A DNA stretch of 64,000 nucleotides from Hesseltinella vesiculosa (GCA_002104935.1 MCGT01000054.1:1-64000), one strand, 5' to 3'; shown: positions 1 through 11,990, counted from the first letter of the stretch. Made by a program: numbers and translations. Notes: generated by a model not told the origin, from the sequence alone.

Positions 1-2751
1 ACGGTATGCTCAAGGTCAACGGTGCCAATTTCGGTCTCGCAAGGATCCTCCTCCGTCCTTGTTGTTGGCGTGAGCACGGTGGGTGGTGGTGGCGGCTGTT
101 TGTCCATGGCCTTCGCAGGTTTTTTCGCGGCAGATTTGTCGCTTTGTTCCTAAAGCAAAAGTGTGAATGCCTCTTTTTTTTTTTTTGCAAATGCACTGAC
201 ATAATTCCATTACTCTTACCTTTTGATGCAAGTATTTCATCTTTCGCTTTTCTGCCAACTTGTCGAGGATGTCGTGTTTCGCCATAATGGCTTCCGTTTT
301 GCTCCTTGAGAATGCGCTCGGCCTTGACGTCGTCATGACGTTCTTGTTTGAACCTTTCGTCCCGTATCCTCGTGTCAGCTTGTCCTTCATATTTTTGCCA
401 AGATCAGACAAGGATGCTGTGGCGATTCTTGCAGATTTACTTTGGACATCGCGTTCTTTTTCCAGGTTCTTGATACAGAGGTCAAGTTCGTCAATGGATT
501 CTTGAACAGCACCGATCCAGGAGCAGTCTTGCCCATACCACGCAGTTTTCGTTCTTCATACACAGACTTTTGGCGAGGCTTCATCGTCGTACCGCGCAAT
601 GATACATCCCCAGACCATGAATGTCGATATGGTGGATGAATTGGATACCATTTTTACTGCAGATTTGTTCGACCTTGTCCATATTGAAGAGGCAAGCAAA
701 GACGTCGTTCTTTTGATGCCGTGCCTGGGCAGCCGAGCCGATCCCTTTCTCCTTGACATTGATGTGCTTCCCGAGAAGCTCGTGGACACTTGGTGCATCA
801 AGTGAGAGGCTGTAGGTGGTCCCTGTAGAAACAGATGGACATGCTTCCATGGTGAACTTGTCATAACCAGCCACCCGAAGGACTTCATTGCCAAAGAGTA
901 TAGTGTTCAAGCGGTGGCATTTGGGTGCGTTTTCGCAAGGGATGTATGGCTTCAGCGTGTTAAACACTAACTTCATGGCGCGAACTTCTTTGTCGATGAG
1001 CTGGAGCTTCTGGGTATGCTTTTTCAGGGACGTATCTTGAAGAGTGACATCTGATTCGCTGAAGAGCAGCTTCATGGTGATCCCTTGCAATGATCGCATT
1101 CGCCTTGCTGACACATCTGCTTCAGAAGGCTCCTCATGGTCTTCAACATTACGCCCATCGGAATCGAGATCATCACTGAGCGCAGCCGCATCGGCATCTG
1201 TGGCAATAGAAACATCAGTGGAGCTCTAGAAAAAAAAAAGCATAAGAGTTTCGTGCATTTTTTTTTTTTTTTTTTTGCAAACCTGGGCTTCAACAGAACT
1301 GGAATGTTTGCTCGAGATGATTTGCTTTCGTTCTTTCTTGTAAAATCCTATAGAAGAGATATAAAAGAATCCATCCCAAAGAAGTCCAAACTTACCATTT
1401 TTTCTTGTAGATTGCTCATACGGCGATCAAATCCAGCTTGTTGACGTTCGTTCAGTGCTCCACGGCTCCGTTTCTTGCTCATTTCTTTAGCTTTCCTTCT
1501 CAGTGCATTTCTCGTGTTGCAATACAGGGCCTTCATCTTCTTGGCGGGGTCGTCGTGCAGCTATTATCACAAAAAAAAAAAAGTCAGGCACCTTTTTTTT
1601 TATATCTCTCTCCCCGTTATTAGCCATACCGCACAAGCATTGTCACGCTTCTTTTTCGCAAAAGACTTTTTCATGTTGGTGTGGCGCTGTTCTCGAGTAG
1701 GGGCGAGCCAAAGGCGCAATAGCAGGCGCACAAGGTATCTTGTCATTTTCACAAAGGACTTTCCAGCGAGGATATTCTTAAATGATGTATCCAGTTTGTT
1801 GTGGTATACGGACCGGACGTTTGAAGTCATCAACTTGCTTGGGGGGTCAAAGGACCAGTCCACTGCTAGGTGACTCCAATTGGGATGGCTGGTTTTTGTG
1901 CTCTCGCGCGTATGGCCAAAGTGGGAGGAATAGAGGTATTGGATATGCTGTATTCCAAACACGTCGTTGCAAGAGCTGCTTGTGGGCGGTGGGAGAGTGG
2001 AAAACTGCCCGTCCTTGACTTGATCCAGGTTGCGCTGAGCAAAGGAGGGTAAGAGGTTGCTAACAGTGACACGCCCAGGAACGCTTGCTACAAAAAAAAA
2101 AATGAGCGCCAGGCTTGCTGTCTATTAAGCTATGCTTACCGCTGGTGTACCATTCCGCGTTTGGATTGGTGGCGTACTTTAGAACACTTGTGTGTAACAG
2201 TGTGAACATGTCACGGGAATACTTTGTGACTGCGATGCGTGCGTCCTTGATGGTAGACAGTACATTGCTCAAAGCCTCTGGTGATTCGTTGATCGCTGGA
2301 AGCAAGATTTGGCGAAGAGACTTGTGGGCGACTCTGATCTCCTCTTTCTGCGTTGGTTTTGTGGGATGGGAGGGCGAGGTGGTCTTGGATGAGGAGGCCG
2401 TTGGCGCTGGGATCATCGCCGCCAGTTCATCATAGTGGTGATTAATGTAGCCCCTCCAAGTGTCTAAAAAATGGAAGCGCTTGTGATATTTGGGAGCAAA
2501 CCATGGCGCTGTTTTTCCGCAAAGTTGATCGATATTGAGGAGGAGGCCTTTTGGCAAGCGTTGTTTACCAAGAAGATCAGCTTTCAGCTTGTCACGGTCC
2601 TTGTGCTTCCTGAGCTGGTCGGTGAGGAAATGCTTGATTTGGGTATTCAAAGCTTCAATAGCTTCCTCAGTGGATGTAATGGTAAGGGCTGGTTTTGTCG
2701 TGGATCGTGTATCCTCCATTTGTGTAGATCTTTTGCGACCCATGGTGTTCA
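1..2751 (-). pseudogene. Degraded Fanzor/TnpB-like transposon gene, 3' end off window
   Basis: Exons read on the minus strand roughly as 2751-2148, 2092-1637, 1560-1396, 1229-about 220 and about 150-1, with GT...AG introns containing T-rich tracts. The N-terminal exon (start at MGRKRSTQ) is clearly paralogous to the minus-strand ORF at 25955-25479: both share KLKADL, QRLPK, LLxNID and YSRDM. That second copy ends in a zinc ribbon plus RD motif, so I infer that this is a larger copy of the same RNA-guided-nuclease-like family. Its own RuvC and zinc-ribbon part would lie left of base 1 and is not seen. The reading frame changes near 580-600 and again near 400-411 without an obvious intron, so the copy looks decayed. 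Family assignment rests on the second copy and on recalled mucoralean proteins, not on a search. Confidence 0.5.
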
Positions 2752-2879
2752 GATGAAAAAAAAAAAAAAAGAGGGGGGGGGGAATAAATGGCACGCGCGG
2801 AGTGAAACATGCATGAACGAGATGAGAGGGTGAGACCATGTTGGTGATGCCACAGGATTTTCAGTGACCAGCACACTGG

Positions 2880-3758
2880 GAGAAACCCTTTTTACACGCA
2901 AACCAAACAATTATTGCACGCCAACCTGATTCCAGTGCACGTCATTGACTTTCAGTAGGCACAAACCTGCTTCCATGTGCACGCCATCTTTTTGCGACTT
3001 ATTTTTTTTTATGGCCTCACACGACTGCCAGTAGCAAGTGAGAGAGACAAGTAAAAAAAAGATGGCAGTTGTTCCTAATTGGATGGCAGCCATTCCCTTT
3101 CGTGTCCACCCTTTTTTTTTCTAAGATTTTATTCAGAATGACAGGAGAATCCCGAGCTTCAGCGTGCAACTCCACCTTCTTAAACGTCATCTTCATTTCG
3201 TGCTTGAGGAAATTGTTGACAGCTGACCGCTTAATTTCCAGACCGACGAAATCCTTTGTCAACCCGTCTATCGCTTCATCAATTGTTGCTGCTGGGTTAT
3301 CATCGAATAGGGCTGTCAAATATGCCTTATGGCTCTCATTCAATACTGGTTTTCTTCCTCCATGTTGCTTCCTCATGAGACCCTCGTCACCATGTTTTCT
3401 AAAAGCTTCCACCCACCGTTGGGCTGTGCGAGGCACCTTGAGTCCATACTTAGCAGCAATGACTGTAGTTGGTATTTGGGGTTTTTCCAGGCACTCGTCA
3501 ACGATGATCTTCTTGAATTCATATGAGTAGTGCTCTCTTTTTTTGGGGGGGTCCCGTTTGCTGTTTGGAAGGCTGCTCTGGCTTCATGTCAGTCTCAGGA
3601 ACAGGGGCAATTTGCTGCTGCATGAGTTGCCGGTGATCGTCAAACGACGTGATCCCCTCGACTTCCATCCTGACATCCTCAACAGCCACGGCATCGTCAC
3701 CATGCTCATTAAGCACATGTCCCTTACCATCCTCATATATAAACTGAAATGGCATCAC
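2880..3758 (-). mobile_element. IS630/Tc1-like element relic, internally deleted
   Basis: Minus-strand ORFs at 3758-3519 and 3436-3017 encode the N-terminal part of a transposase. An acidic leader is followed by a helix-turn-helix region (RTAQRWVEAFRKHGDEGL, GRKPVLNESHK, then a second helical segment ending KHEMKMTF). This is the paired-HTH arrangement typical of IS630/Tc1-type DDE transposases. The reading breaks around 3110 in a poly-A tract, and no catalytic DDE region follows. Instead the sequence passes into 2990-2885, which carries several degenerate copies of GGTTTGCGTG with GTGCACTGGAA. The same motif array follows the transposase tail at 20930-21105. The relic therefore keeps both ends of the element and has lost the catalytic middle. 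Confidence 0.6.
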
Positions 3759-4112
3759 AAAAAAAGAAAACTAGTCGAGACAAAGCGAAAAGAAAAGACC
3801 AGCATCAAAAGAGCTAGAATCTGACAATTTGAATAGCCAGGGCGACATTTTGCTATTCCAGGGCGACTTTTCGGCTTGCATTTTTGGTCAATTCAAAATG
3901 GAAAACATGTCATTTCAAAAAGAAGTGTGTGACAAATATTTTTATCAGAACGACGGTTGAAAGTGGTTCTTGATAAATCGGATTTTAGCCATCGTTTGTC
4001 ACGAGGGAGACTGCAAGTGGGGTGGACTGGAATGAGCGCCTATTGGCCATAGCATGTGTAGCAATATCGTTAAATTTAAACCACGAATAGCGTCCTGCTT
4101 TTAGGATCTTTC
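3759..4112. other. Intergenic, no feature seen
   Basis: AT-rich sequence between the transposase relic and the beta-helix protein. It presumably holds the promoter of the gene starting at 4113. I see no ORF or RNA gene. Confidence 0.5.
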
Positions 4113-5807
4113 TTGACCCCAATCATGGACAAGTTTGGTTGCTTCGTTCATCACGCTCTACAATCCTTTGAGCAATTATCATTCCAAAATCAACAACAGG
4201 CAATCGTGTATCCATACCAACCAATGGAGCAACAGCAGGCAAGTAAACTCGTGTTTCCCGATCCGCAGACAGGCCACTTGATGTACCAAGAATACAATGA
4301 TGGAGACAAAATAATTGATTTCTCAAGTGTTGGATTCTTGGAGGGGCGATCAGCCATTCCCACTTCGAATGGTTTACTGAACTTGCCAACAATCATTGTA
4401 TACCCAAAAATGCAAGGGACTGATCAGACCGACGAAATACAGCAAGCGATTGATACTGTGGGCGGGTACCCGGCCAGGAAAGATGGGCTTCGAGGCGTTG
4501 TTCACTTTGCTCGAGGAACGTATCGATTGAAGTCGTGCTTGCATATCCAGACATCTGGGATCATTTTGCAAGGCGCCAAAGACGGCGATACAGTATTTGA
4601 AAACAAAGGTGAAATGAATACCCTCATTAAAGTGAGAGGAGGAGCCAATGTTTTAGCTAAAAAACGGGCGCCCATTACTGACGCCACAGTGCCTGTTGGA
4701 TCACAAGAAATTCATGTCAAGCATGCAGTGAAGCGATACAATGTTGGTGACCTAGTGGTTGTGGCAGTGCAATTTAATGCTACCTGGGTCAAGGACATCG
4801 GTATGGATGTCATTCATCCAAAAGGTGACACAAGCAAAAACAATGGATGGCGACCTGGTAGACTTGAGCATTTGCGCACTATCACTGGTATACAGCAGGA
4901 CAAGATTACACTAAACAGTCCAATAACATCCCGTTTGGAGCAGCAATATGGCGGAGGCTACGTGGAATTGTACACTTCGCATCGGGTGAGCCATATTGGG
5001 ATAGAAAACTTGCAGTTTGTGGATGAGCGCAACGCCAACAGAACCAAGGAGGACATCATGCGTTTGGAGAAAAACAAAGTCAAGGACTATAGGTTTGCAA
5101 GCGAGATGTTTGATCAGATATTGATTGATATTGATAACGCTGAAAACTGCTGGTTTCAAAATTTGACATCTGTGTGGTGGCGAAATTTTGCTCGCTTCGG
5201 CACCAACACCTTGAAAATGACCCTCAAGGTTTGTTGTTAAAGGGAATGGTGCAGGGCGACGAGAAATCACTGACAGCCCTATACTGTAGAACTGTCGACA
5301 CACATTCCCACATCCAAGTGGTGCATTACGTGCCCCAGCTGTGCCACTAGTGGGCCAATTTGCTTTTGAGATTTCTGGGCAGCAGATTTTGATTGACAGT
5401 TGTCATGTAGAACATAGTTTTCATGCGTACGCTTTCAAGGGTCGCATTCCAGGTCCCAATGTGATACTTCGGTCCGAGAGTACAGGCAAACTCGGAGATG
5501 TCGGCCCTCATATGAAATGGTGTAGGAATTTCACTTGCAATGCATCTGTATCATTTATGGAGGTTGCTGATTTACTACTGATTTTTGTTAGCTACGGGTC
5601 AGCTCTACGATGAATGTAACTTTGAAGGGCAACTTATCATCCAAGATCGATTTGACGCTGGTAGCGGCCATGGGTGGTCAGGGGCAAACTGTGTTGTATG
5701 GAACACAGTTGCTCACCAAGGAATGGTTGTTCAATCCCCCCCGCTCGCTCAAAATTTCCAAAGTACAGTGCACTACGGTAGCCAATGAATCTCATATTGT
5801 GGGCTCA

Positions 5808-5874
<67 letters not shown>

Positions 5875-5996
5875 TAGTTGGGTGCTCTCCGAAAAGAGGG
5901 AAGGCAAGAAAGGACCATTCTTGGGGCTGGGAAGAATCGCCAAACTTTAAAGTATGCCCACCAAGTTTGTACTTGGCTCAGTTACAGGATCGATAA
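4113..5996 (+). CDS. Pectate-lyase-superfamily (right-handed beta-helix) protein
   Basis: Four exons (4113-5228, 5290-5521, 5592-5762, 5878-5996) join in frame to about 545 residues. The region near residue 75-170 has the look of the Pectate_lyase_3 family: a TDEIQQAID segment, then GVVHFARGTYRL and SGIILQGA, the usual opening of a right-handed parallel beta-helix used by polysaccharide lyases and related glycan-binding enzymes. The last exon ends SLYLAQLQDR, a typical C-terminal strand of this group. No clear signal peptide is visible at the chosen start, so the protein may be intracellular or the true start may lie in an unseen upstream exon. Substrate cannot be told. The third intron carries a long CT repeat. 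All three introns have GT...AG ends and preserve phase. Confidence 0.7.
5812..5871 (+). repeat. CT dinucleotide microsatellite in an intron
   Basis: About 29 uninterrupted TC units within the third intron (5763-5877) of the beta-helix gene, ending six bases before the AG acceptor. It forms an extreme polypyrimidine tract and is probably length-variable between strains. Confidence 0.95.
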
Positions 5997-6405
5997 ATAA
6001 ACGTCGAATCAGTTGATGCTATGATTACATCTTTCAGGGATACTGCAAACAAAGACGTTACTTACGCTATTGATACATCTCTAATCAAATTCGCTTTGAA
6101 TCGCAACTTCATCCGGCCCATTTTCTCACCTTTTACCTTGTCAGCTTCACTCAGGGTAATGTTACCACCGCAAATTTCCTCTACATCGCATCTATTGTGA
6201 TGATCAGACAGAGATGAGGAGGGGCCAAGCCTATACAATGCTGTCTGTTCGCACTGTGTGATTTCCTAGTACCAATCATTGATTGCCTTAGATTTTTTTT
6301 GTTCCTTTTTTTGCTGAATCTGAGAGGCTTGTCGGCAAGGGTTTCAAAAAAAAGGCTTCGTTTTTTTTTTCTTCCTCTCTCTCCCCCTTTTTTTTTTGAA
6401 TCAAG
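5997..6405. other. Intergenic, promoter of mS45 gene
   Basis: AT-rich with T runs near 6290-6400, just before the ATG at 6406. No coding potential or RNA gene is apparent. Confidence 0.5.
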
Positions 6406-7284
6406 ATGAACTGCTTGAAAATATTACGATCGTCAAACCAACCAAAACAAACTGCAGCTCTTCTTAAGACGAGAACTCTCTTTACAAGCGCACCAAGTTT
6501 ATCACAGGACGAACAGCCACATGTTCAAGAAAATTGTACTGCTGAGCTACCCTCCGAACCTGTTAGAGTATCCCGGCGTCGACGCAAATTCCATGAATGG
6601 GTCAAGAATGATGGAGACAAGTTTACTCGTTCTTCTGAAGGCACTACAAACTACTTAGGCGCAAACGTAAGCGAATGACAGTTTTATTTATTTATTAATG
6701 AATAATATGGGTTTGTTTGTTTAGCCATTTCCGAACAATCCTCTTTTCCAACCTCGTCCCCCGCTCTCTGATGCCAAGCGCGAAGAGTTATATCAGCTGT
6801 ATGTATCAGATCCAAATACTTGGAGCATTCGCCAGCTCGCTGTTAGATTTGGATATTCTTTGAAGCGCATTGAAGCTATTTTAAAGCTCAAAGTTACTGA
6901 AAAGGAACAAGAAGCCAAGGTAGGACACGTTTTTTTTGAATATGAGCACACCTCATCAATTTTGCTTCTTCTAAGGGGGTCCCTCTTCAACGTCAGTTTA
7001 CAAAGGGCATGGAGCAATATATGGGTGCAGATCAGCCCGTAGAACAGCTGCAAGAGCCATTGATTGACATCTTTCCCAATGTGGGGAAGCCTCGAATGCA
7101 AATGTTAGAGGAATCTGCTACATTTACCACGAAGGATGCTTCTGAAGTACTGAACCGCAAGCCCTACAGACAATTAGAAAAGCGGGCAATTGCTTTGGAA
7201 GAAGCTAAATTTGAGTCGCACGAGACGTTACGTCAAGGTGGATCCAAGTATCTGATTTTGGACACCAGCAAAAGCAATAATTAG
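6406..7284 (+). CDS. Mitochondrial ribosomal small-subunit protein mS45 (Bot1-like)
   Basis: Three exons (6406-6666, 6725-6919, 6976-7284) give about 254 residues. The N-terminus is basic and lacks acids (MNCLKILRSS...LFTSAP), as expected for a mitochondrial presequence. The body matches the Bot1p/'eukaryotic mitochondrial regulator' family: NYLG, then PFPNNPLFQPRPPLSD, then a helical segment with SIRQLAVRFGYSLKRIEAILKLK. These proteins are now known as mS45, a component of the mitochondrial small ribosomal subunit needed for mitochondrial translation. Both introns keep the frame. The neighbouring threonine aldolase gene converges on it. Confidence 0.82.
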
Positions 7285-7385
7285 AAATTCATCAACTGTA
7301 AAAATTAAATGATTCATGGTCTACATCCACAATGGAGCACACACTGTGTTTATATGTGAACAAGAGAAGTGAACAGTGAATAAAG

Positions 7386-8619
7386 TTAAAGTGAGGGATA
7401 GGCGCCTGATAAATCAATGACAGAACTACTGGCAGAGGATGCAGTGGAGCAGATAGCGCTGTCAATTTGGCGAGTGATTTGTTTATCTTTGGCAGTTTTG
7501 GCGGCCACTTCCAAAATCTGATCGACAACGGACGAAGGAATTTGATAATGCAAAACTATGCGACAAACGCTGGAGCCAGGGTTATTTGAGATCTTGATGT
7601 CATAGTCCTTCAGAAGTGGTGTTGCCAAATCCGAGACCAACGCAGGGCTAAAATCCACGAAAATCATGTTTGTTTGACACGGAAGAAGTAGCTTGAATCC
7701 AATGCCCACCAAACCGTCAGCCAAACGCTTGGCAAGCTTGTGCGTAGCAGGCATTGTCGGGACTATTGTGTGCAAGCAGTGCAAAGCCGCTTTAGCGAGC
7801 ATTCCGGCTTGCCGCCAACCACCACCCATCAATTTGCGTAGATGTCTAGCGTGAGCGATCGTTTTTCTGTCGCTGACAAGAACCGAGCCAATAGGAGCAC
7901 CGACGCCCTTTGACAAGCAGATCGAGATACTGTCAAAGCACTTGCCATATTCAGCCATATTGACACCAGTGGCTTGTGACGCTTCAAACAAGCGTGCACC
8001 ATCCAAATGCATTTTTACTCCACGTGCTCTTGCCAAATCGCTGATTCTCCGAATTTCCTCAATTGGGAAAATTGTACCATTGAGAGTGTTTTCAAGAGAT
8101 ATCACTACGAATTAAATAAGCTAAAAATGCTTACGAGCTTACTGCTTGACTTTACCTTTTGTTGGAGCACCTACGAGAACGTCCGTACTTATGTTAGCTC
8201 TCACATCCTCCTCTGTCAAGTATGCTCCATTAGTAGGGATGACTGGGGTGACAGCAGCTTGAGAGTGGTATGCTATGCCACCACATTCATGAAGGTGGAC
8301 ATGGGCTCTGTGGTCACAGAGAACAGAATGAGGAGGATGGAGAAGCCAGCAGCGTAGCCCAAGCTGATTAGTCATTGTTCCAGAAGCTCCGAACAAGGCA
8401 GCTTCATGTCCCATGAGGTCAGCCATGAACTTCTCCAATTCATGAACTGATTCATCAGTCTATCATGAAGCGTCAGTGCAAGCCCTCTTTCTTCATTTTT
8501 TTTTTGCGAATGCTTACTGAAAAGACGTCATCACCACGCGAGGCAGATTTCATAACGTCAAACATCTGCTCAGTGGGTTGGGTGGCTGTGTCGCTAGTGA
8601 CATCGAACTTGGCTACCAT
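7386..8619 (-). CDS. GLY1: Low-specificity L-threonine aldolase
   Basis: Exons 8619-8518, 8459-8156 and 8104-7386 join to about 374 residues. The start MVAKFDVTSDTATQPT matches the family's opening (SDT-ATxPT). Further landmarks are GRxxGDDVF-like ASRGDDVFS, ENTxNGTIFP, HLDGARLFEA, and SISICLSKGVGAPIGS, in which the lysine is the expected pyridoxal-phosphate attachment site. The enzyme cleaves L-threonine and L-allo-threonine to glycine and acetaldehyde and is a main route to glycine in fungi. Length is typical of the family. No targeting signal is evident, so it is presumably cytosolic. Confidence 0.93.
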
Positions 8620-8913
8620 TTCTCAAAACAGTTTACGCACAGTGAAAGAAGAGGGGAGGGATTTTTTTTATGTGGTCGTCAAAGAAAATTGCGAAGTTAC
8701 CCGTGGGAAAGATGAACCCATCTCAAGTCAAGGGTTAAAATCCTATTGGCCGCTGTGCCCATTCTCCCGAGGTAAGGTCGGGTGGGACCAAAAGAACTGT
8801 TTGTCAGCACCTTCCAGTATTTTCAGTGAGATGAACAGTTGGCAAATGTCCTACACTTTACTTAAATCCTGTATACAGTACCGTACTGTACAGTGTAAAA
8901 AAAAGTCTGCGAA
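8620..8913. other. Intergenic between GLY1 and CWC21
   Basis: Nearly 300 bases upstream of the threonine aldolase start and downstream of the CWC21 stop. It contains a short palindromic stretch near 8871-8896 (CTGTATACAG...GTACTGTACAG) of unknown meaning and nothing else recognisable. Confidence 0.4.
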
Positions 8914-9623
8914 TCAGTCCCTGGTGTTTCTTCGTTGTCGAGGTTGTTGCCTCCGCAATTCATCATCTCGTTCAATTCGTCGTTTTTCTCTTCTTTGCCG
9001 CTGAAGATCTCGGTCAAATGCTGCACCTTCTACGTGATTTTCCTTGATGCGGAAAGCCCTAGCCAATTTCTGGTTTTCAAGTTTCTTTGCTTCTTGAATC
9101 AAATGAGTTTCATGTTCTTGAAGGCTGTAGAATGTAGAATAAAATGTTCGGGATCAGTTACATAGAGAGTATGCTAGGAAGTATCAGCTACCTTTTTGCA
9201 TCTCTCGGTTTTGCTTCATCCAGGGTTTTCAGTTTTGCTTGGCGCATAGCATCAACTTTCAAATCGATTTCTTCTTGCGATAAGCTAGTTACAGAAGCAA
9301 AATACATGTTTTAACATTCCGTTGGCATTATACAAGATAGCATACCCTTCCTCTTCCAATTTTAGCTGCAGTTCCATGCATTCCACTTCAATTTTCCGCT
9401 TGAGATCATGCTGTGTGATGTCCTTGTTAGGAGGTCGACTTTTATATTGTTTCCCATCTTGATTTTCTTGAATCTTTTTGGACATTGTCTTGACATGAGA
9501 AAGATTTCGAACAACATATCCGTTGGTGCCTAATAATTAAAAATGATTACTCAAAGGTAGTATGGCAGTAGGTGCATGTTTACCGGAACCGCGAGGAGTA
9601 GACAGGCCAATGCCGTTGTACAT
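8914..9623 (-). CDS. CWC21: Spliceosome-associated protein CWC21 / SRRM2 N-terminal-like
   Basis: The start MYNGIGLSTPRGSG followed after one intron by TNGYVVRNLS is the signature N-terminus of Cwc21 and of human SRRM2/SRm300. It is followed by the cwf21 domain: KRKIEVECMELQLKLEEEG, then an acceptor exon with LSQEEIDLKVDAMR. The tail is highly charged (LQRQRREKRRIERDDELRRQ). Three introns split the gene, about 9582-9538, 9347-9287 and 9190-9126 (approximate). The family binds Prp8 and Snu114 in the activated spliceosome. The gene is divergently transcribed from CTNNBL1, another spliceosome protein, with only about 216 bp between the starts. Confidence 0.9.
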
Positions 9624-9839
9624 TTTATTTCGAAGTAAGATGAGAGGTGATGTAATGTAGAGAAGAAAACTCAGACTGTCCAGTACAGGTTGGAGTGAAA
9701 GGGTGGGAAAAGTGAGATTTGGTTGTTGACCAATCCGAACTCCGAACGGCATGTTGTGAGCCTACCTGTGGCTTTTTTAATGGTTACGACTTTCACTCTT
9801 AAAAGTAGCGGTGTGCCGTATTTGCCCAGCAATATAACA
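9624..9839. promoter_or_regulatory. Shared divergent promoter of CWC21 and CTNNBL1
   Basis: The ATG of CWC21 (9623, minus) and the ATG of CTNNBL1 (9840, plus) lie back to back, so both promoters must sit in or overlap this 216-bp interval. No specific factor site is assigned. Confidence 0.6.
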
Positions 9840-11990
9840 ATGAACATTAATGATCTGTTCAAGGTGGTGATTTCTCAATAGCTTACTATAATTGCTTACG
9901 CTCTTTTCTATCAGATCCCATCTATCCCAAGTGGTCGGAATAAGAGAAAGATGCCAGCGACGCCAGAAGTTTCTTTCCTTGAGAAGTATCAAGAAAATCA
10001 TGAAGGCGATAATGTCAATGATAATGGAAAGAGACGTGCTTTGGAACAAGGCTTGCAATCCGACGAACATGATTATCTTAGGGCTCAAGATTCGACTGAA
10101 ATACATGATGACATTGAGGATACAGAAGGTCGTTTTTTCGGCGGTGGTCTGACCGACGAACAAAGCAAACTGCTGGATCTTGTAAATGAGTTTGACGCTG
10201 ATACAGATCAGGTACTGCTCATTTCCCCCACATTTTTTTTTCTTCTAATTTCTAATATGTTGCCTTCCATAAATTTAGGAGCAGCTCACAGCAGCATCTG
10301 TGAAGTGCATGATTTTAAAATTTGAAAAGGCTATAAACAAGAATCAAGAATTGCGCATGCGACATAGCGGAGATCCCACTCGATTTATGGAATCAGAAGC
10401 TGATTTGGATGAGGAAATCAAACGCCTCCTGGTGTTGACACAAGCGCCGCATCTGTACCCAGAGCTTGTGAAGTTGAATACAATCGAATCTATGATGTCT
10501 CTTTTAACACATGAAAATACTGATATTATGATCGATGCAGTCGAGGTGATCAACGAATGGCTTGACGAGGACGTTGGCATCGACGAGCAAGGTCGATCTG
10601 AAGAGGCAGCTGATGGCCTCAAAGTTCTCTTGGAATCACTTGTAAATCAATTCCCTGATAATTCAATACCACACTAACCTGACCTTCATTTTTTTCACCT
10701 AGCTTGACCACGAGCTGCTCGCCTTGCTTGTTCAAAATTTGGATCGCGTAGACGAATCCCAAGACACTGATCGACAAGGCGTTTTTAAAATACTCAGCAT
10801 ATTTGAAAACATTCTATCATTGGACCCTGAGCTTTCAAAACGTATCACTCTTGATACCAAGTTACCACAATGGTTGCTGGCGCGACTACAGACAAAGCAG
10901 TTTGATGCCAACCAAGGATATGCCAGCGAGCTCATTTCCATTTTGTTGCAAAATGACCGCGGTAATATAGGCGTCGGCGAAAAACGAACGCTGACACTCA
11001 CCGACAGGGGGGTTATTCCATTTAGACGTTCGACTCAAGTTCTGTGAACTGAATGCTGTAGATATCTGCTTACGCATGCTCTCCGTAAGGTACCATTACA
11101 TCTGTGCAATCACTCAGATTTTTGTTTGTGTAGGCATATAAGCGAAAGGATCCTGAATTGGATGACGAAGAAGAAATGGTCGAAAATCTCTTCAGTGCTT
11201 TGGTATTATTATTGAATGAAGGCGAAGCAAAGGAACTGTTCTATGAAGCTGAAGGCATTGAGCTAATGCTTATTATGCTCAAGTAAGATACAACTCCAAA
11301 CATGACTCGGTTACTAATTTTTTCATGTTAAGAGGGCGTACCCTTGCGCGTATCCGGGCTGTTAAGGTGTTAAACTATGCTCTTTCTGGCAACAAAGGGA
11401 AAGCCAGCGCTGTCAGATTCGTGCAAGCTGCTGGCCTGAAGCCTTTGTTCTCTCTGATGATGGGCAAAGGAAATAAGAAACTCAAAAAATCCCATAGGTC
11501 ATTTTTGGAATCCGAAGATGAGGAGCACATTTTATGTATTATTGTATCATTGTTGCGGCACCTCACTGTGGTTGATCATGCAGTAGAACGACTACGCCTA
11601 ATCAACAAATTCGTAGAAAACAATTACGAAAAAGTAGAGCGGTTAGTGGAACTGGAAGTGCAATATCAAGAACGTGATGATCTGGTCAACCAATCGATTC
11701 TCCAAGAAAGAGGAATCGTATCACAACAGGAGATTGATGAAGAAGAAGCTGAGCATATGTATCTCGAGCGACTTGACGCCGGGCTCTTTGTACTTCAACG
11801 TACGTGTCTGGTTTTAGGAGTGCTCTGTACTGACGACACGCACCTTGGTATAAAGGATATTATTGATATGCTCCTTAAACGTCAAGGCAAGGATCAAACA
11901 AGCATCATGAACGTGATTGAAGAAGAGACTGCCTTGCTTGCAGAGTTTGTTGCACTACGTAAAATTGCCATGAATACCAACCCAATATAA
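9840..11990 (+). CDS. CTNNBL1: Beta-catenin-like protein 1 (spliceosomal ARM-repeat protein)
   Basis: Seven exons (9840-9863, 9915-10211, 10279-10641, 10703-10961, 11026-11084, 11134-11283, 11334-11990) join in frame to about 602 residues. The tiny first exon gives MNINDLFK, matching the family's short leader before a basic patch (GRNKRK). Family landmarks are KFEKAINKNQELRMRH...DPTRFMESEADL, the ARM-repeat core LLVQNLDRVDES and FDANQGYASELISILLQ, and LDAGLFVLQRTCLVLG near the end. CTNNBL1 binds CDC5L/Prp19-complex partners. The length slightly exceeds the animal protein. Starting at the downstream Met (9951) would lose the conserved basic leader. Confidence 0.93.
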
